A DNA stretch of 64,000 bases. Origin: Gammaproteobacteria bacterium (GTDB lineage: Bacteria; Pseudomonadota; Gammaproteobacteria; Pseudomonadales; Pseudohongiellaceae). Each line of letters starts with the position of its first letter. The stretch's first letter is position 1. The notes beneath the pieces were generated by a model. That model did not search any database and was not told where the DNA came from. It saw only the letters and a list, made by a program, of their open reading frames with translations. The position numbers were made by a program, and so were the translations under genes. This document shows, piece after piece, positions 26,120 through 36,700 of this stretch. The stretch spans positions 4,036,501-4,100,500 of the forward strand of contig JAWKZW010000001.1 in assembly GCA_041395725.1 (NCBI GenBank), read 5' to 3'.

Positions 26120-26815
26120 TTACTCAATGCCCTGGGAGCTGAGTATCTGGGCGGCAAGATTTAGATCACTGGGGTGGGTAATCTTGATGTTGTCCCGATG
26201 ACCGATCACCATCCTCGGCCTGTGTCCCATCAATTCCACAGCGGTGGCCTCGTCCGTCACGGTTTTCTGGCTTTTATCCACGGCTTCCAGTGCTTCGAGT
26301 AACAACCGGAAACGCAACACCTGCGGGGTAAACGCACTCCAGACATTGACTCTGTCCACCGTGGACACCACCTCCTGGTTTTCATCCACCAGCTTCATGG
26401 TATTGTCGACCGGGGCACCCAGTACACCTCCGACCGGATGGTCGGCAATCTGCGTGATCAATTTGTCCACGTCCTTGCGCCGGACACAGGGACGGGCGGC
26501 ATCGTGCACCAGTACCCAATCGTCGTCCGCCGCCTTGGATTCCAGATACCTTAAGCCATTCAAAACTGACTGGTAGCGGTTCTCACCGCCAAACTGGCAA
26601 TGTATCTTGGGGTTGTTTTCCAGCCCCAGCGTAGGCCAGACAGTGTCTTCCGGATTCAGCATTACTACGACCTGGCGCACGTAGCTCAGCGAGCCTATCC
26701 TGGCCAGCGACGTCTCAATAATAGGTCTTCCGTTCAGGTTCAGGTACTGTTTGGGGACTTTTGACCGCATTCTGCGACCAATTCCGGCGGCAGGAATAAT
26801 TGCCCATATCGACAT
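26120..26815 (-). CDS. ispD: 2-C-methyl-D-erythritol 4-phosphate cytidylyltransferase IspD
   Basis: Transfers CMP from CTP to MEP in the same isoprenoid pathway as IspF and Dxr. The 231-residue protein has the nucleotide-binding N-terminus IIPAAGIGRRMRSKVPKQYL, the DWVLVHDAARPC motif and the TDEATAVE segment. CTP comes from PyrG, encoded a few genes upstream. The gene is placed between ftsB and ispF, as in most gammaproteobacteria. Confidence 0.96.
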   Translation of the reverse strand: MSIWAIIPAAGIGRRMRSKVPKQYLNLNGRPIIETSLARIGSLSYVRQVVVMLNPEDTVWPTLGLENNPKIHCQFGGENRYQSVLNGLRYLESKAADDDWVLVHDAARPCVRRKDVDKLITQIADHPVGGVLGAPVDNTMKLVDENQEVVSTVDRVNVWSAFTPQVLRFRLLLEALEAVDKSQKTVTDEATAVELMGHRPRMVIGHRDNIKITHPSDLNLAAQILSSQGIE

Positions 26816-26873
26816 AGTTTTTTCTACTTGTTTGCAACGGCAGGAGCTCCCGGGGTTGTGGGTGGTTCGAGCC

Positions 26874-27146
26874 TCATTCGACTATAAGGTAAAAAGTCTC
26901 GTCTTTTCCGATCATGCCCAGTTCAGAGCGGGCCCGCTCTTCAACGGCTTCCAGTCCGCCCTGCAAATCCTTTACTTCTACCGCCAGATAGCGGTTGCGC
27001 TCCCGCATTTCCAGATTACTGGCCTGCTGACTTTCAAGCCTCGCTTCCAGCGCATTCAGGGCCCGCAGACTGCTTTTTCCAAACCAGATCTGGTATTGAA
27101 AAACAGCCAGAGCCAGTATCAGAGATCCCGTAACCAGTTTGTTCAT
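26874..27146 (-). CDS. ftsB: Cell division protein FtsB
   Basis: Bitopic inner-membrane protein of the FtsQLB divisome subcomplex. With ATG 27146 it has 90 residues: a single membrane segment (about 3-21), a coiled coil rich in Leu and Glu (about 28-70) and a short conserved ARSELGMIGKDETFYLIV tail. Length is close to E. coli FtsB (103). TGGAAAC upstream is a weak ribosome-binding site; a longer frame to 27209 adds unsupported residues. It sits between eno and ispD in the standard order. Confidence 0.93.
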   Translation of the reverse strand: MNKLVTGSLILALAVFQYQIWFGKSSLRALNALEARLESQQASNLEMRERNRYLAVEVKDLQGGLEAVEERARSELGMIGKDETFYLIVE

Positions 27147-27249
27147 GTTGTTTCCAACAGCTACTTTCCTCCGCCACTGCCTGACGGAGGGACCTGTTAT
27201 TTCAGCCAACAGCCAACGGTGACCTGCTCCTGCCTGAACCCGCCTTCCC

Positions 27250-28551
27250 TCACCCGCGTCCTACGTGGGCAAACTCCGCCAGCCCATTGTACCGGGCTGC
27301 GCTGCCAAGTTCTTCTTCAATACGCAACAGGCGATTGTACTTCGCGACCCGATCAGACCGGCACAAAGAACCGGTCTTGATCTGGCCGGCTCCGGTAGCC
27401 ACTGCCAGATCAGCGATAGTGGTGTCTTCTGTCTCACCGGAGCGATGTGAAATCACCGCCGTATAATTGGCTGCCCGCGCCATGGCGATAGCCGCCAGTG
27501 TTTCACTGAGCGTGCCGATCTGGTTGAACTTGATCAAAATTGAATTGGCGATATTCTGCCTGATGCCGCGCTCCAGAATACCGGTATTGGTCACGAACAA
27601 ATCGTCACCCACCAGTTGCACCTTATCGCCCAGTTGAGCCGATAATTTAGCCCAGCCATCCCAGTCACTCTCATCCATGCCATCTTCAATCGACAATATC
27701 GGGTACTGGCTGGTCAACTGTTGCAGATAATCAACGAAGCCTGCCGAATCGTAGCTGGCGCCCTCGCCCCGCAATTGGTACTTGCCATCCCGATAAAACT
27801 CCGACGCGGCACAATCCAGAGCCAGGTGAATGTGTTCACCCATCTTGAGACCGGCCATTTCCACTGCCTGCACTATCGCGTCCAGAGCAGCGGCGTTGGA
27901 GGGCAGATTGGGGGCAAAGCCACCCTCGTCACCGACCGCCGTGCTCAAACCCTGCTTATTCAACACCGATTTGAGTGCGTGGAAGATTTCGGCGCCATAG
28001 CGCAGTGCCTCTGAGAAGCTGGTGGCGCCAGTGGGCTGTACCATGAATTCCTGAATGTCCACGTTGTTGTCCGCGTGTTCACCGCCGTTGACGATATTCA
28101 TCATGGGTACCGGCAGGGAGTACGGAGCAGGATCGCTCACCAGACTTCTGATGTGCGCATAGAGCGGCACACCCGTATCTGCAGCGGCCGCCTTGGCAGC
28201 CGCCAGAGAAACCGCCAGGATTGCATTGGCACCGAGACTTGATTTGTTCTCCGTGCCATCCAGCGCATTCATGGCAGCATCCAGGCCGGCCTGATCGCTG
28301 GCTTCCCGGCCTACCAGGCAACCCTTGATAGCGGTATTCACATTATTGACAGCGGTCAATACGCCCTTACCCAGGTAGCGGGCGGGGTCTTTGTCACGAA
28401 GCTCAAGCGCCTCACGCGATCCGGTGGAAGCTCCGGAAGGGGCGCAGGCGGTACCAAAGGCTCCGGACGCCAGTGTCACATCCGCCTGCACAGTGGGGTT
28501 GCCTCGGGAGTCCAGAACCTCCCGGGCTCGAATATCGCTGATTTCTGACAT
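27250..28551 (-). CDS. eno: Enolase
   Basis: Interconverts 2-phosphoglycerate and phosphoenolpyruvate, and in many gammaproteobacteria is a member of the RNA degradosome. The 433-residue protein has the DSRGNPT N-terminus, GASTGSREALELRD loop, magnesium ligands in SIEDGMDESDWDGW and GDDLFVTN, and the signature ILIKFNQIGTLSET. The catalytic SHRSGETEDTTIADLAVA segment is intact. The PEP product feeds KdsA, encoded next upstream. Confidence 0.98.
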   Translation of the reverse strand: MSEISDIRAREVLDSRGNPTVQADVTLASGAFGTACAPSGASTGSREALELRDKDPARYLGKGVLTAVNNVNTAIKGCLVGREASDQAGLDAAMNALDGTENKSSLGANAILAVSLAAAKAAAADTGVPLYAHIRSLVSDPAPYSLPVPMMNIVNGGEHADNNVDIQEFMVQPTGATSFSEALRYGAEIFHALKSVLNKQGLSTAVGDEGGFAPNLPSNAAALDAIVQAVEMAGLKMGEHIHLALDCAASEFYRDGKYQLRGEGASYDSAGFVDYLQQLTSQYPILSIEDGMDESDWDGWAKLSAQLGDKVQLVGDDLFVTNTGILERGIRQNIANSILIKFNQIGTLSETLAAIAMARAANYTAVISHRSGETEDTTIADLAVATGAGQIKTGSLCRSDRVAKYNRLLRIEEELGSAARYNGLAEFAHVGRG

Positions 28552-28634
28552 AGTGATCCCTATAAATTTTTTCTATTCAGTAAGTTGACTTGCCTGGTTA
28601 ATGTTAAATCACCTGCGCGAATCTGGTGCCGACA

Positions 28635-29480
28635 TCACTGGGTATCGAGTTCAGGCATCGACTTGACCAGTTCGTCCATCGCCTTGATCTGCCGGAGAAA
28701 GGCTTCCAGGCGCTCAAGTCGTAAGGCACAGGGCCCGTCACACTTTGCCTGTGAGGGCTCGGGATGGGCTTCCAGAAACAGCCCCGCGATTCCCTGACTG
28801 AGCCCTGCCCGTGCCAGTGCTGTGACCTGCCCCCGCCTGCCCCCTGCCGACTGCTCCTGACCACCAGGCAATTGCAGGGCGTGGGTGACATCGAACAGCA
28901 CCGGAAATCCAAAGCGCTTCATAATCGGAAATCCCAGCATGTCCACCACCAGGTTGTTGTAACCGAAGCAGCTGCCTCGCTCACAAAGCATCAACTGGTC
29001 GTTACCCGCCTGTTGAAACTTGCTCAGGATATGCCCCATTTCCTGGGGCGCCAGAAACTGTGCCTTCTTAATGTTGATCACGGCGCCGGTCCTGGCCATC
29101 GCCACCACCAGGTCTGTCTGCCGGGACAGAAATGCCGGCAATTGCAGAACATCAACCACTTCGCTGGCAGGCAGGGCCTCCTCCGGCGTATGGATATCAG
29201 TCAGTAGTGGCACCTGGAAAGTCTGCTTGATTTCCTGCAGGATCTTGAGCCCTTCATCCAGGCCAGGCCCCCGAAAGGAAGTAACCGAAGACCGATTGGC
29301 CTTATCGAATGAAGCTTTGAAGATATAGGGGATTTTCAACCGTGCGGCGACTTCCACAAAATGTTCCGCCACCTGCAGGGCCAGCTCCCGACTTTCTAAA
29401 ACGTTCATTCCACCAATCAGGGTAAACGGAAGATCATTGGATACCTTCAGATTGGCAATAGAAATGGATTTCTGATTCAT
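28635..29480 (-). CDS. kdsA: 2-dehydro-3-deoxyphosphooctonate aldolase KdsA (KDO-8-phosphate synthase)
   Basis: Condenses PEP with arabinose 5-phosphate to make KDO 8-phosphate for the LPS inner core. The 281-residue protein has the family segments GGMNVLESRELA, YIFKASFDKANRSSV, LTDIHTPEEA, LPAFLSRQTDLV and FDVTHALQLPGG. ATG 29480 matches E. coli KdsA in register; a GTG two codons upstream shares the AAGGACAGG ribosome-binding region. It sits between pyrG and eno on the same strand. Confidence 0.96.
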   Translation of the reverse strand: MNQKSISIANLKVSNDLPFTLIGGMNVLESRELALQVAEHFVEVAARLKIPYIFKASFDKANRSSVTSFRGPGLDEGLKILQEIKQTFQVPLLTDIHTPEEALPASEVVDVLQLPAFLSRQTDLVVAMARTGAVINIKKAQFLAPQEMGHILSKFQQAGNDQLMLCERGSCFGYNNLVVDMLGFPIMKRFGFPVLFDVTHALQLPGGQEQSAGGRRGQVTALARAGLSQGIAGLFLEAHPEPSQAKCDGPCALRLERLEAFLRQIKAMDELVKSMPELDTQ

Positions 29481-29511
29481 ACGCACGCCTGTCCTTTACC
29501 TGGCAATACCA

Positions 29512-31209
29512 CTACGCGGACCTGGCCTGGCTCAAATCAGCGGACCCTGACCCGGCGCTTTCATCCCTGCCGGCAGAACCGGCCATAAGCGCGTGTCTGT
29601 CCAGCGCGGCATTAATAAAGCCCGTGAACAACGGGTGACCGTCCCGTGGCGTGGAAGTGAATTCCGGGTGAAACTGACAGCCCACAAACCAGGGATGATC
29701 AGGCACCTCGATGACTTCCACCAGGGTACCGTCCATGGATTTGCCCACTACCTTCAGGCCTGCCCCGGTCAACAATTCAAGGTAGTCATTATTGACCTCG
29801 TAGCGGTGTCGATGCCGTTCGCGGATGACAGCCTTGCCGTAGCAACCAAAGGTGGTTGAATCTTCGCTCAGACGGCACTCCTGGCCGCCCAGGCGCATAG
29901 TACCGCCCAGATCTGACCCCTCATCCCTGACCTCTTTGCCGCCACTGGCGGTAGTCCACTCACTGATCAGTGCAATGACCGGATGTTTGCAGTCGGGCTG
30001 GAACTCGGAACTGTTGGCATCTTCAAGGTTCGCTACATTACGGGCATACTCGACAACGGCCGCCTGCAGGCCCAGGCATATACCCAGAAACGGAATCTTG
30101 TTTTCCCGCGCCCACTGCACGGCACGGATTTTTCCTTCGACGCCTCGCTCACCAAAGCCGCCGGGTACCAGAATGGCATCCTGCCCCTCCAGCAGCCCGA
30201 TACCATTTTCCTTGATGTCGCTGGAATCGATATAACTGATATTCACGCGTGTGCGGGTCTGTATCCCCGCGTGACTGATGGCTTCGTTCAGTGACTTGTA
30301 GGCGTCCAGCAATTCCATGTATTTGCCTACCATGGCCAGGTTAACTTCCCGATCGGGGTTGAGCTTGGCATCGACAACCCGATCCCATTCTGCGAAATCC
30401 GCTTGCGGGCAGCTTATGTTGAAGCGATTTACAATGTAGTTGTCCAGACTGGTAGCGTGCAGCAGGGACGGCACCCGGTAGATCGTATCGGTATCGGGCA
30501 ACGACACGACGGCTTCCAGATCCACATTCGTGAACAGAGCGATCTTGTGCCGTGAAGATTCGGGGATCTCATGATCGGAACGACATACCAGGATATCCGG
30601 CTGAATACCGATACTGCGTAATTCTTTTACCGAATGCTGAGTGGGCTTGGTCTTGGTTTCCCCTGCAGTGCTGATGTACGGCACCAGAGTCAGGTGCAGA
30701 AACAGTGCCCGCTGCGGACCCAGCTCAACCCGCAGCTGGCGTACCGCCTCCAGGAACGGCTGGGATTCAATGTCGCCGACCGTACCACCGATTTCCACCA
30801 GGGCTACCTCGGCCCCTTCGGCGCCGGCGATAATGCGTCGCTTGATTTCGTCAGTAATATGAGGGATTACCTGAATCGTTGCACCCAGGTAGTCACCGCG
30901 TCGTTCCCGCTTGATAACTTCTTCGTAGACCCGGCCGGTGGTGAAGTTGTTCTTCTGGGTCATGGTAGTACGGATAAAACGCTCGTAGTGCCCCAGATCC
31001 AGATCCGTTTCCGCACCATCATCCGTAACAAAAACTTCCCCGTGCTGAAACGGGCTCATAGTGCCCGGATCCACATTGATGTAGGGATCCAGTTTTAACA
31101 TGGTTACTTTGAGACCGCGGGCTTCGAGAATCGCCCCGATTGAAGCTGAAGTGATGCCTTTGCCGAGTGATGAGACCACACCACCGGTAATGAAAATAAA
31201 TCGCGTCAT
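29512..31209 (-). CDS. pyrG: CTP synthase PyrG
   Basis: Aminates UTP to CTP using glutamine. The N-terminal synthase domain begins TRFIFITGGVVSSLGKGI. The C-terminal glutaminase domain has the GICLGLQAAV nucleophile loop and the histidine-glutamate pair in CQFHPEFTSTP. The 565-residue length is about 20 more than E. coli PyrG: after the family end there is a Gly/Ser/Ala-rich tail from about residue 540. Downstream genes kdsA and eno follow closely, suggesting cotranscription. Confidence 0.97.
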   Translation of the reverse strand: MTRFIFITGGVVSSLGKGITSASIGAILEARGLKVTMLKLDPYINVDPGTMSPFQHGEVFVTDDGAETDLDLGHYERFIRTTMTQKNNFTTGRVYEEVIKRERRGDYLGATIQVIPHITDEIKRRIIAGAEGAEVALVEIGGTVGDIESQPFLEAVRQLRVELGPQRALFLHLTLVPYISTAGETKTKPTQHSVKELRSIGIQPDILVCRSDHEIPESSRHKIALFTNVDLEAVVSLPDTDTIYRVPSLLHATSLDNYIVNRFNISCPQADFAEWDRVVDAKLNPDREVNLAMVGKYMELLDAYKSLNEAISHAGIQTRTRVNISYIDSSDIKENGIGLLEGQDAILVPGGFGERGVEGKIRAVQWARENKIPFLGICLGLQAAVVEYARNVANLEDANSSEFQPDCKHPVIALISEWTTASGGKEVRDEGSDLGGTMRLGGQECRLSEDSTTFGCYGKAVIRERHRHRYEVNNDYLELLTGAGLKVVGKSMDGTLVEVIEVPDHPWFVGCQFHPEFTSTPRDGHPLFTGFINAALDRHALMAGSAGRDESAGSGSADLSQARSA

Positions 31210-31313
31210 TAGCGCCCCATCTTTTTAGAATAATGCCATGCTTTCACATCAGGCCAGCACGCACAGATGGAACCACAGGATACTAGAAGGACTCCCCAAG
31301 CTCAACGCAATTT

Positions 31314-32684
31314 TCAGTCATCTTGCGGCTGGCGATGCAGCAGGTCGGGCTGTTCCCAGCTGACGAGAAGGGCCGGCTCCCCGGGGCCGGCTGCAAACTG
31401 CTCAACCACGCCGATACCCGGAATGCAGACCAGTTTATCGTCAGCATAAAGCAATGGCTGCCGGCTTCGCAGCCAGGGCGGCAAGGTGGACTCCTGCAGG
31501 ATTTTTCTGAGGGACTTGCCCGGACGGCCAGCCAGGTGAATCGAGCCACCATCGCTAGTGTAACTTACCTTCAGGCCACCTCCACTGTACCGCAGTCGCT
31601 GTCGTGGACTGCCCCCATGCCCTGCAGCTGCTCCCACTGCCCGCAGATTACCGTTGCCAGCCAACGCCAACAGAGGCTGACTGTCTGGTTCCCACTGCTC
31701 TGGCCCAATAGTCGGTTCCTGAGTGTCGGAAAACAATAGCAACTGGTCACCGAAGCGTTGCACCGACCCGCGCGCACAATCCAGTCTTGCCCCCGGCTTA
31801 TCGCTGACAATAATTTCAGTGACCAGCCTTTGCATAAGCTGCCAGCCCGGCGGCGCGAAGCCCGTTTTGAGCATCCAGTGGCGCAGCAAATTGCGCTGCC
31901 TGACCTGATCAAGCCGCAGCAAGGGTTGCACCTGCAGGATCCTGGGATCATCCGTAGCCATACTCGCCAGGTCCAGTAACGCAAGCTCCTCCGCCAGCTG
32001 ATCTGCTTCAGCGCATAAAGTCATGGCTTTATGCCAGCTTTCCCGGAAGCCGGGAAATCGTTGCTCGATTATCGGCAGCACCTCATGGCGCCAGAAATTC
32101 CGGTCAAACTGGCGGTTGGCATTACTTGCATCCTCCACCCACTCCAGTCCCCGGTCACGGGCAAACTCTTCCAGCTGGTGGCGCCGATAAGGCAGCAACG
32201 GTCTTAACAACAGCGCGCTGCCCAATTCCCGGCTCCGGGGCATCCCGGCCAGACCACCAGGCCCTGCCCCGCGATTCAGGCGCAACAGCAGGGTCTCCAT
32301 CTGATCATCCAGGTGATGCCCCATCACCAGACACTGATCCTTATCCAGTTGATGTTCAAAAACTCTGTACCGCGCCCGCCGGGCCAGCTCTTCCAGACTC
32401 TCGCCAGGCTGCAGCTCGACCGTGACCTGCGTGCCCGAGAAATGAATGCCACGTCGCTGGCACTGGCGCTGACAGAACTGCAACCAGCTGTCGGCATCAG
32501 GATTAAGACCGTGATTAACATGCAGGGCGCTTACCGGGCGACAGAGCCGCCCGGCGTGCTGCAGGGAGCTGAGGGACTCCAGCAGCACCATGGAATCGAG
32601 ACCGCCGCTGAGAGCAATCACCAGGGATACATTGTCAGCCAGGTCGTCTAATTCCGACAGGATTAACCCCGGGTCAAACGTCAT
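31314..32684 (-). CDS. tilS: tRNA(Ile)-lysidine synthase TilS
   Basis: Converts C34 of the CAU-anticodon tRNA-Ile to lysidine, switching it to read AUA; essential. The 456-residue protein has the PP-loop ATPase motif SGGLDSM near residue 26, HHLDDQMETLLLRL, GLAGMPRSRE and the WVEDASNANRQFDRN segment. A C-terminal substrate-binding domain follows. It lies between accA and pyrG, as in Pseudomonas. Confidence 0.95.
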   Translation of the reverse strand: MTFDPGLILSELDDLADNVSLVIALSGGLDSMVLLESLSSLQHAGRLCRPVSALHVNHGLNPDADSWLQFCQRQCQRRGIHFSGTQVTVELQPGESLEELARRARYRVFEHQLDKDQCLVMGHHLDDQMETLLLRLNRGAGPGGLAGMPRSRELGSALLLRPLLPYRRHQLEEFARDRGLEWVEDASNANRQFDRNFWRHEVLPIIEQRFPGFRESWHKAMTLCAEADQLAEELALLDLASMATDDPRILQVQPLLRLDQVRQRNLLRHWMLKTGFAPPGWQLMQRLVTEIIVSDKPGARLDCARGSVQRFGDQLLLFSDTQEPTIGPEQWEPDSQPLLALAGNGNLRAVGAAAGHGGSPRQRLRYSGGGLKVSYTSDGGSIHLAGRPGKSLRKILQESTLPPWLRSRQPLLYADDKLVCIPGIGVVEQFAAGPGEPALLVSWEQPDLLHRQPQDD

Positions 32685-32725
32685 GGCGCCCGCATCGGAG
32701 CTGCTGTGTAACCTTCAGCCGGAAA

Positions 32726-33679
32726 TCAGGAATGAATACCATAACTCATCAGACGCTGATAACGCCGCGCGACCAAATCATCCAGCTCCAGGCGCTGAAG
32801 CTGATCTATCTGCTGCACCAGGGTTGCCTTGATAGACTCCGCCGCGGCAGCGACATCACGATGGGCGCCACCGAGGGGTTCAGGGATCGTCTCATCCACA
32901 ATACCCAGCTCCTGCAGGCGTTTGGAAGTGACTCCCATGGCCTCAGCCGCCTGGGCTGCGTATTCCGCTGATTTCCAAAGGATAGTGGCGCAGCCTTCCG
33001 GCGTAATGACGGTGTAAGTGGAATACTGCATCATGTTCAGGTAATCGGCGACGCCGATGGCGATGGCCCCGCCGGAATTCGCTTCGCCGGTTACCGTCGC
33101 GATCAAGGGGGTTCTGACCTGAGACATCAGCGCCATGTTTTCCGCAATTGCTTCATTGATCCCCCGCTCTTCAGAATCCATGCCGGGATAAGCACCGGGA
33201 GTATCGATAAAGGTGAGCACCGGCATTCTGAAACGCTCGGCCATTTGCACCAGGCGCCTCGCCTTGCGGTAACCCTCTGGCCGGGGCATGCCAAAATTGT
33301 GCCGCACCTTTTCCTTGGTGCCCCGTCCCTTCTGGTGGCCAATGATCATTACCGGCTTGTCATCCAGGCGGCCAATACCAGCGATCAGCGCCAGATCATC
33401 GGCAAACAACCGATCACCGTGCAATTCGTCAAAGTCAGTAAAAATATGCTGTATATAGTCCAGGGTATAGGGACGCAAAGGGTGGCGGGCCACCTGGGCT
33501 ATCTGCCAGGGAGACAGATTGGAATAAATTTTTTCTGTCAGCTTGGTGTTTTTCTCCTGCAGCTTCTGAATCTCGTCGCTGATGTTCAGCTCGTTATCAG
33601 AGCCGACCAGGCGCAGTTCATTGATCTTGATTTCAAGATCCGCTATCGGTTGTTCGAACTCAAGGTAATTGGGATCCAT
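32726..33679 (-). CDS. accA: Acetyl-CoA carboxylase carboxyltransferase subunit alpha
   Basis: Transfers the carboxyl group from biotin to acetyl-CoA with AccD, the first step of fatty acid synthesis. The 317-residue length is close to E. coli AccA (319). Family features include the N-terminal LEFEQPIADLEIKINEL, the HQKGRGTKEKVRHNFGMPRPEGYRKARRLM-like block (with LVQM here) and the oxyanion-hole glycines in GEANSGGAIAIGVAD. It follows dnaE by 77 bases, the standard order. Confidence 0.97.
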   Translation of the reverse strand: MDPNYLEFEQPIADLEIKINELRLVGSDNELNISDEIQKLQEKNTKLTEKIYSNLSPWQIAQVARHPLRPYTLDYIQHIFTDFDELHGDRLFADDLALIAGIGRLDDKPVMIIGHQKGRGTKEKVRHNFGMPRPEGYRKARRLVQMAERFRMPVLTFIDTPGAYPGMDSEERGINEAIAENMALMSQVRTPLIATVTGEANSGGAIAIGVADYLNMMQYSTYTVITPEGCATILWKSAEYAAQAAEAMGVTSKRLQELGIVDETIPEPLGGAHRDVAAAAESIKATLVQQIDQLQRLELDDLVARRYQRLMSYGIHS

Positions 33680-33756
33680 ATTGTCCTTTCAGATTCCTGT
33701 AATTCGTTAACACGGCGCTCAGCCGCACTCCTGTCTCCAGGGCCCGTTGACTGGCC

Positions 33757-36700
33757 CTAATACTGGACGCTGATGTGTTGCTTGCCGAACTCGGCCTTCA
33801 GACGCTGCAACAGATCATCTGATACCGCCACCGTCCACTGATGGCCGAAGATTATACACCCTTCGGAGTCTTCGCGACGGTATCGGGCCGCAATCAGACA
33901 CCCCCGCCGACCGCTGCCGCCCTCGGTTGCCTGGTGATTGCTCTGGCTGCCAGAACCCGCATCCATCCGCGCCTCGACTAATTTCAGGCTGGCGTCTATT
34001 CGATAAGGCGCCAGGATCGTGGCAAGCTCATCGCAGAAATCAGCATTCAGCGCACGCGCCTCCAGGTGAATATTCAGCCGCCTGGCACGTGCCTGGCGAA
34101 AGTCCTGCAAGGTAAATATTTCTTTCACCCTGCCACGCATGCCACCGCTGTAATCGTCTTCACTGACCTGACATTCCACCACCAGAATGGAGTCCTTGGT
34201 GAGGAGATCCCGGTATTTCTCGTATTCCTTGGCGAACACTGACGCCTCGAAGCGACCACTCTTGTCATCCAGTACGACAAAAGCAATAGTGTCGCCCTTC
34301 TTGCTCTTCATCGTTCGCACGGAATGGACCAGACCTGCCACCAGCTGGGTTTCCTTTTCCGGTTTCAGGTTCACAATCCGATCGGCGACAAACTGCTCCA
34401 GCTCCGGGAGGTACTCGTCTACCGGATGACCGGACAGATAGAGTCCCAGCGTATCCCGCTCGGCAGTCAGGCGCTGCTGCTCGCTCCAGGGCCGCACACC
34501 GGACTTCAATACCGCCTGCGGCGAAATATCGGAGTTCGACCTGACCGGCTCTATGGCGCCAAACATATCGTCGACCCCGATAGCCTGGTTTCGCGAGCTC
34601 TGCTCGGCAGCGCGCAGCGTCTCATCGAGACAGGCTGTCAACACCGCCCGCGTCGTATCCGCGTCATTGCCGTCCAGCACACTATCCAGCGCACCGGACC
34701 GAATCAACGCTTCAAGAGCCCGTTTGTTTACACTGTGTCCTTCAACCCGGGAGCAGAAATCCAGCAGACTGGTAAACACCCCACCCCGGGCGCGCGCCTC
34801 GGTGATGGCCGATATCGGGCCCTGCCCCATACCCTTGATGGCTCCCAGGCCGTAAACGATTTCCCCGCGATCGTTTACGGTAAAATTATGCGCTCCGATG
34901 TTGACATCCGGATGTACCAGGGGAAGCCCCATGGAACGACACTCGTCAATCAGGGTAACGATCTTATCCGTGTTCTGCATATCAGCCGTTAATACAGCTG
35001 CCATGTAATGGGCCGGATAATGGGTTTTCAGCCACGCGGTCTGGTAAGAGACCAGGGCATAGGCTGCGGAATGAGATTTGTTGAATCCGTAGCCGGCGAA
35101 TTTCTCCATCAGATCGAATATTGAACCGGCCAGTTTTTTATCAACGCCACGCTGCTCGGCACCCTGCATGAAAATCGTGCGCTGACGGTCCATTTCCTCA
35201 GGTTTCTTCTTACCCATGGCCCGGCGCAGCATGTCTGCACCACCCAGGGTGTAACTGGCCAGTACCTGGGCGATCTGCATCACCTGTTCCTGATAGAGAA
35301 TAACGCCATAAGTGTTTTTCAGAACCGGCTCAAGGTCCGGGTGCGGATAGTTTACCCTGGCGCGTCCGTGTTTGCGGTCGATGAAATCGTCCACCATGCC
35401 AGACTGCAACGGCCCGGGGCGAAACAGGGCTACCAGCGCAATAATGTCTTCAAAACAGCTTGGCTGAAGACGCTTTATCAGGTCTTTCATGCCCCGGGAT
35501 TCCAGCTGGAAAACCGCTGTCGTGTTAGCTTTCTTGAGGAGACCATAGACCTCCTCATCGTCGAGAGGAATCCTGCCGATGTTTATTTCGGTGCCATCCG
35601 GGGCACCTGCGTTGATCATCTTCACTGCCCAGTCGATGATGGTCAGTGTCCGCAGGCCCAGAAAGTCAAACTTCACCAGACCGGCGGTTTCAACATCATT
35701 CTTGTCAAACTGGGTAACCAGGCTCTCGCCGTTCTCATCGCAGTAAAGGGGCGTAAAATCGGTCAGCCTGGTCGGCGCGATGACCACCCCCCCGGCGTGT
35801 TTGCCCACGTTCCTGACAATACCCTCCAGCTTGTGGGCCATTTCCATGATCTCCTGGGCGTCGTCGTCACTGTCGATAAACTCGCGCAGCTGAGGCTCCT
35901 GCTCCAGGGCCCTGGCCAGGGTCATCCCCGGTTCAAAGGGAATCAGTTTGGATAGCTTGTCAGCCAGGGCATAGGACTTCCCCTGCACCCGACCCACGTC
36001 ACGCACCACGGCCTTGGCCGCCATGGTGCCGAAGGTAATAATCTGCGAGACCGCTTCTTTACCGTACAGCTCCGCAACATGCTGGATCACCCTGTCCCTG
36101 CCGTCCATACAGAAATCCACATCAAAATCCGGCATGGAGACCCGCTCCGGATTCAGAAAGCGTTCGAACAGCAGGTCATACCTGAGGGGATCCAGATCCG
36201 TGATGCCCAGCGCCCAGGCAACAATGGAACCGGCACCGGATCCACGCCCCGGTCCAACCGGAATGCCATTGTTCTTGGCCCACTGAATAAACTCCATCAC
36301 GATCAGAAAATAGCCCGGAAACCCCATCTGGATGATGGTCTGCAGTTCCAGGTCCAGACGCTCGTAATACGGGCCGCTACGGGTCGGATAATCCTCGCTG
36401 CCGGGATCAAATATCTCCACCAGTCTGGCCTCAAGGCCTTCCCTGCTGAGGCGGCGGAAATAATCATCCACCCCGGAACCATCGGGTACCGGGTAATTGG
36501 GGAGATGAGGCTGATACAGGTTCAAGGCCAGATTGCAGCGCCTGGCGATTTCGACGGAATTTTCGATGGCCTCTGGAATGTCAGCGAACAAGGTCTGCAT
36601 TTCTTCCGCTGAGCGCAGGTATTGTTGATCGCTGTAATTGTGGGAACGCCTGGGGTCATCAAGCGTTCGACGTTCATTGATACAGACTCTCAGCTCGTGG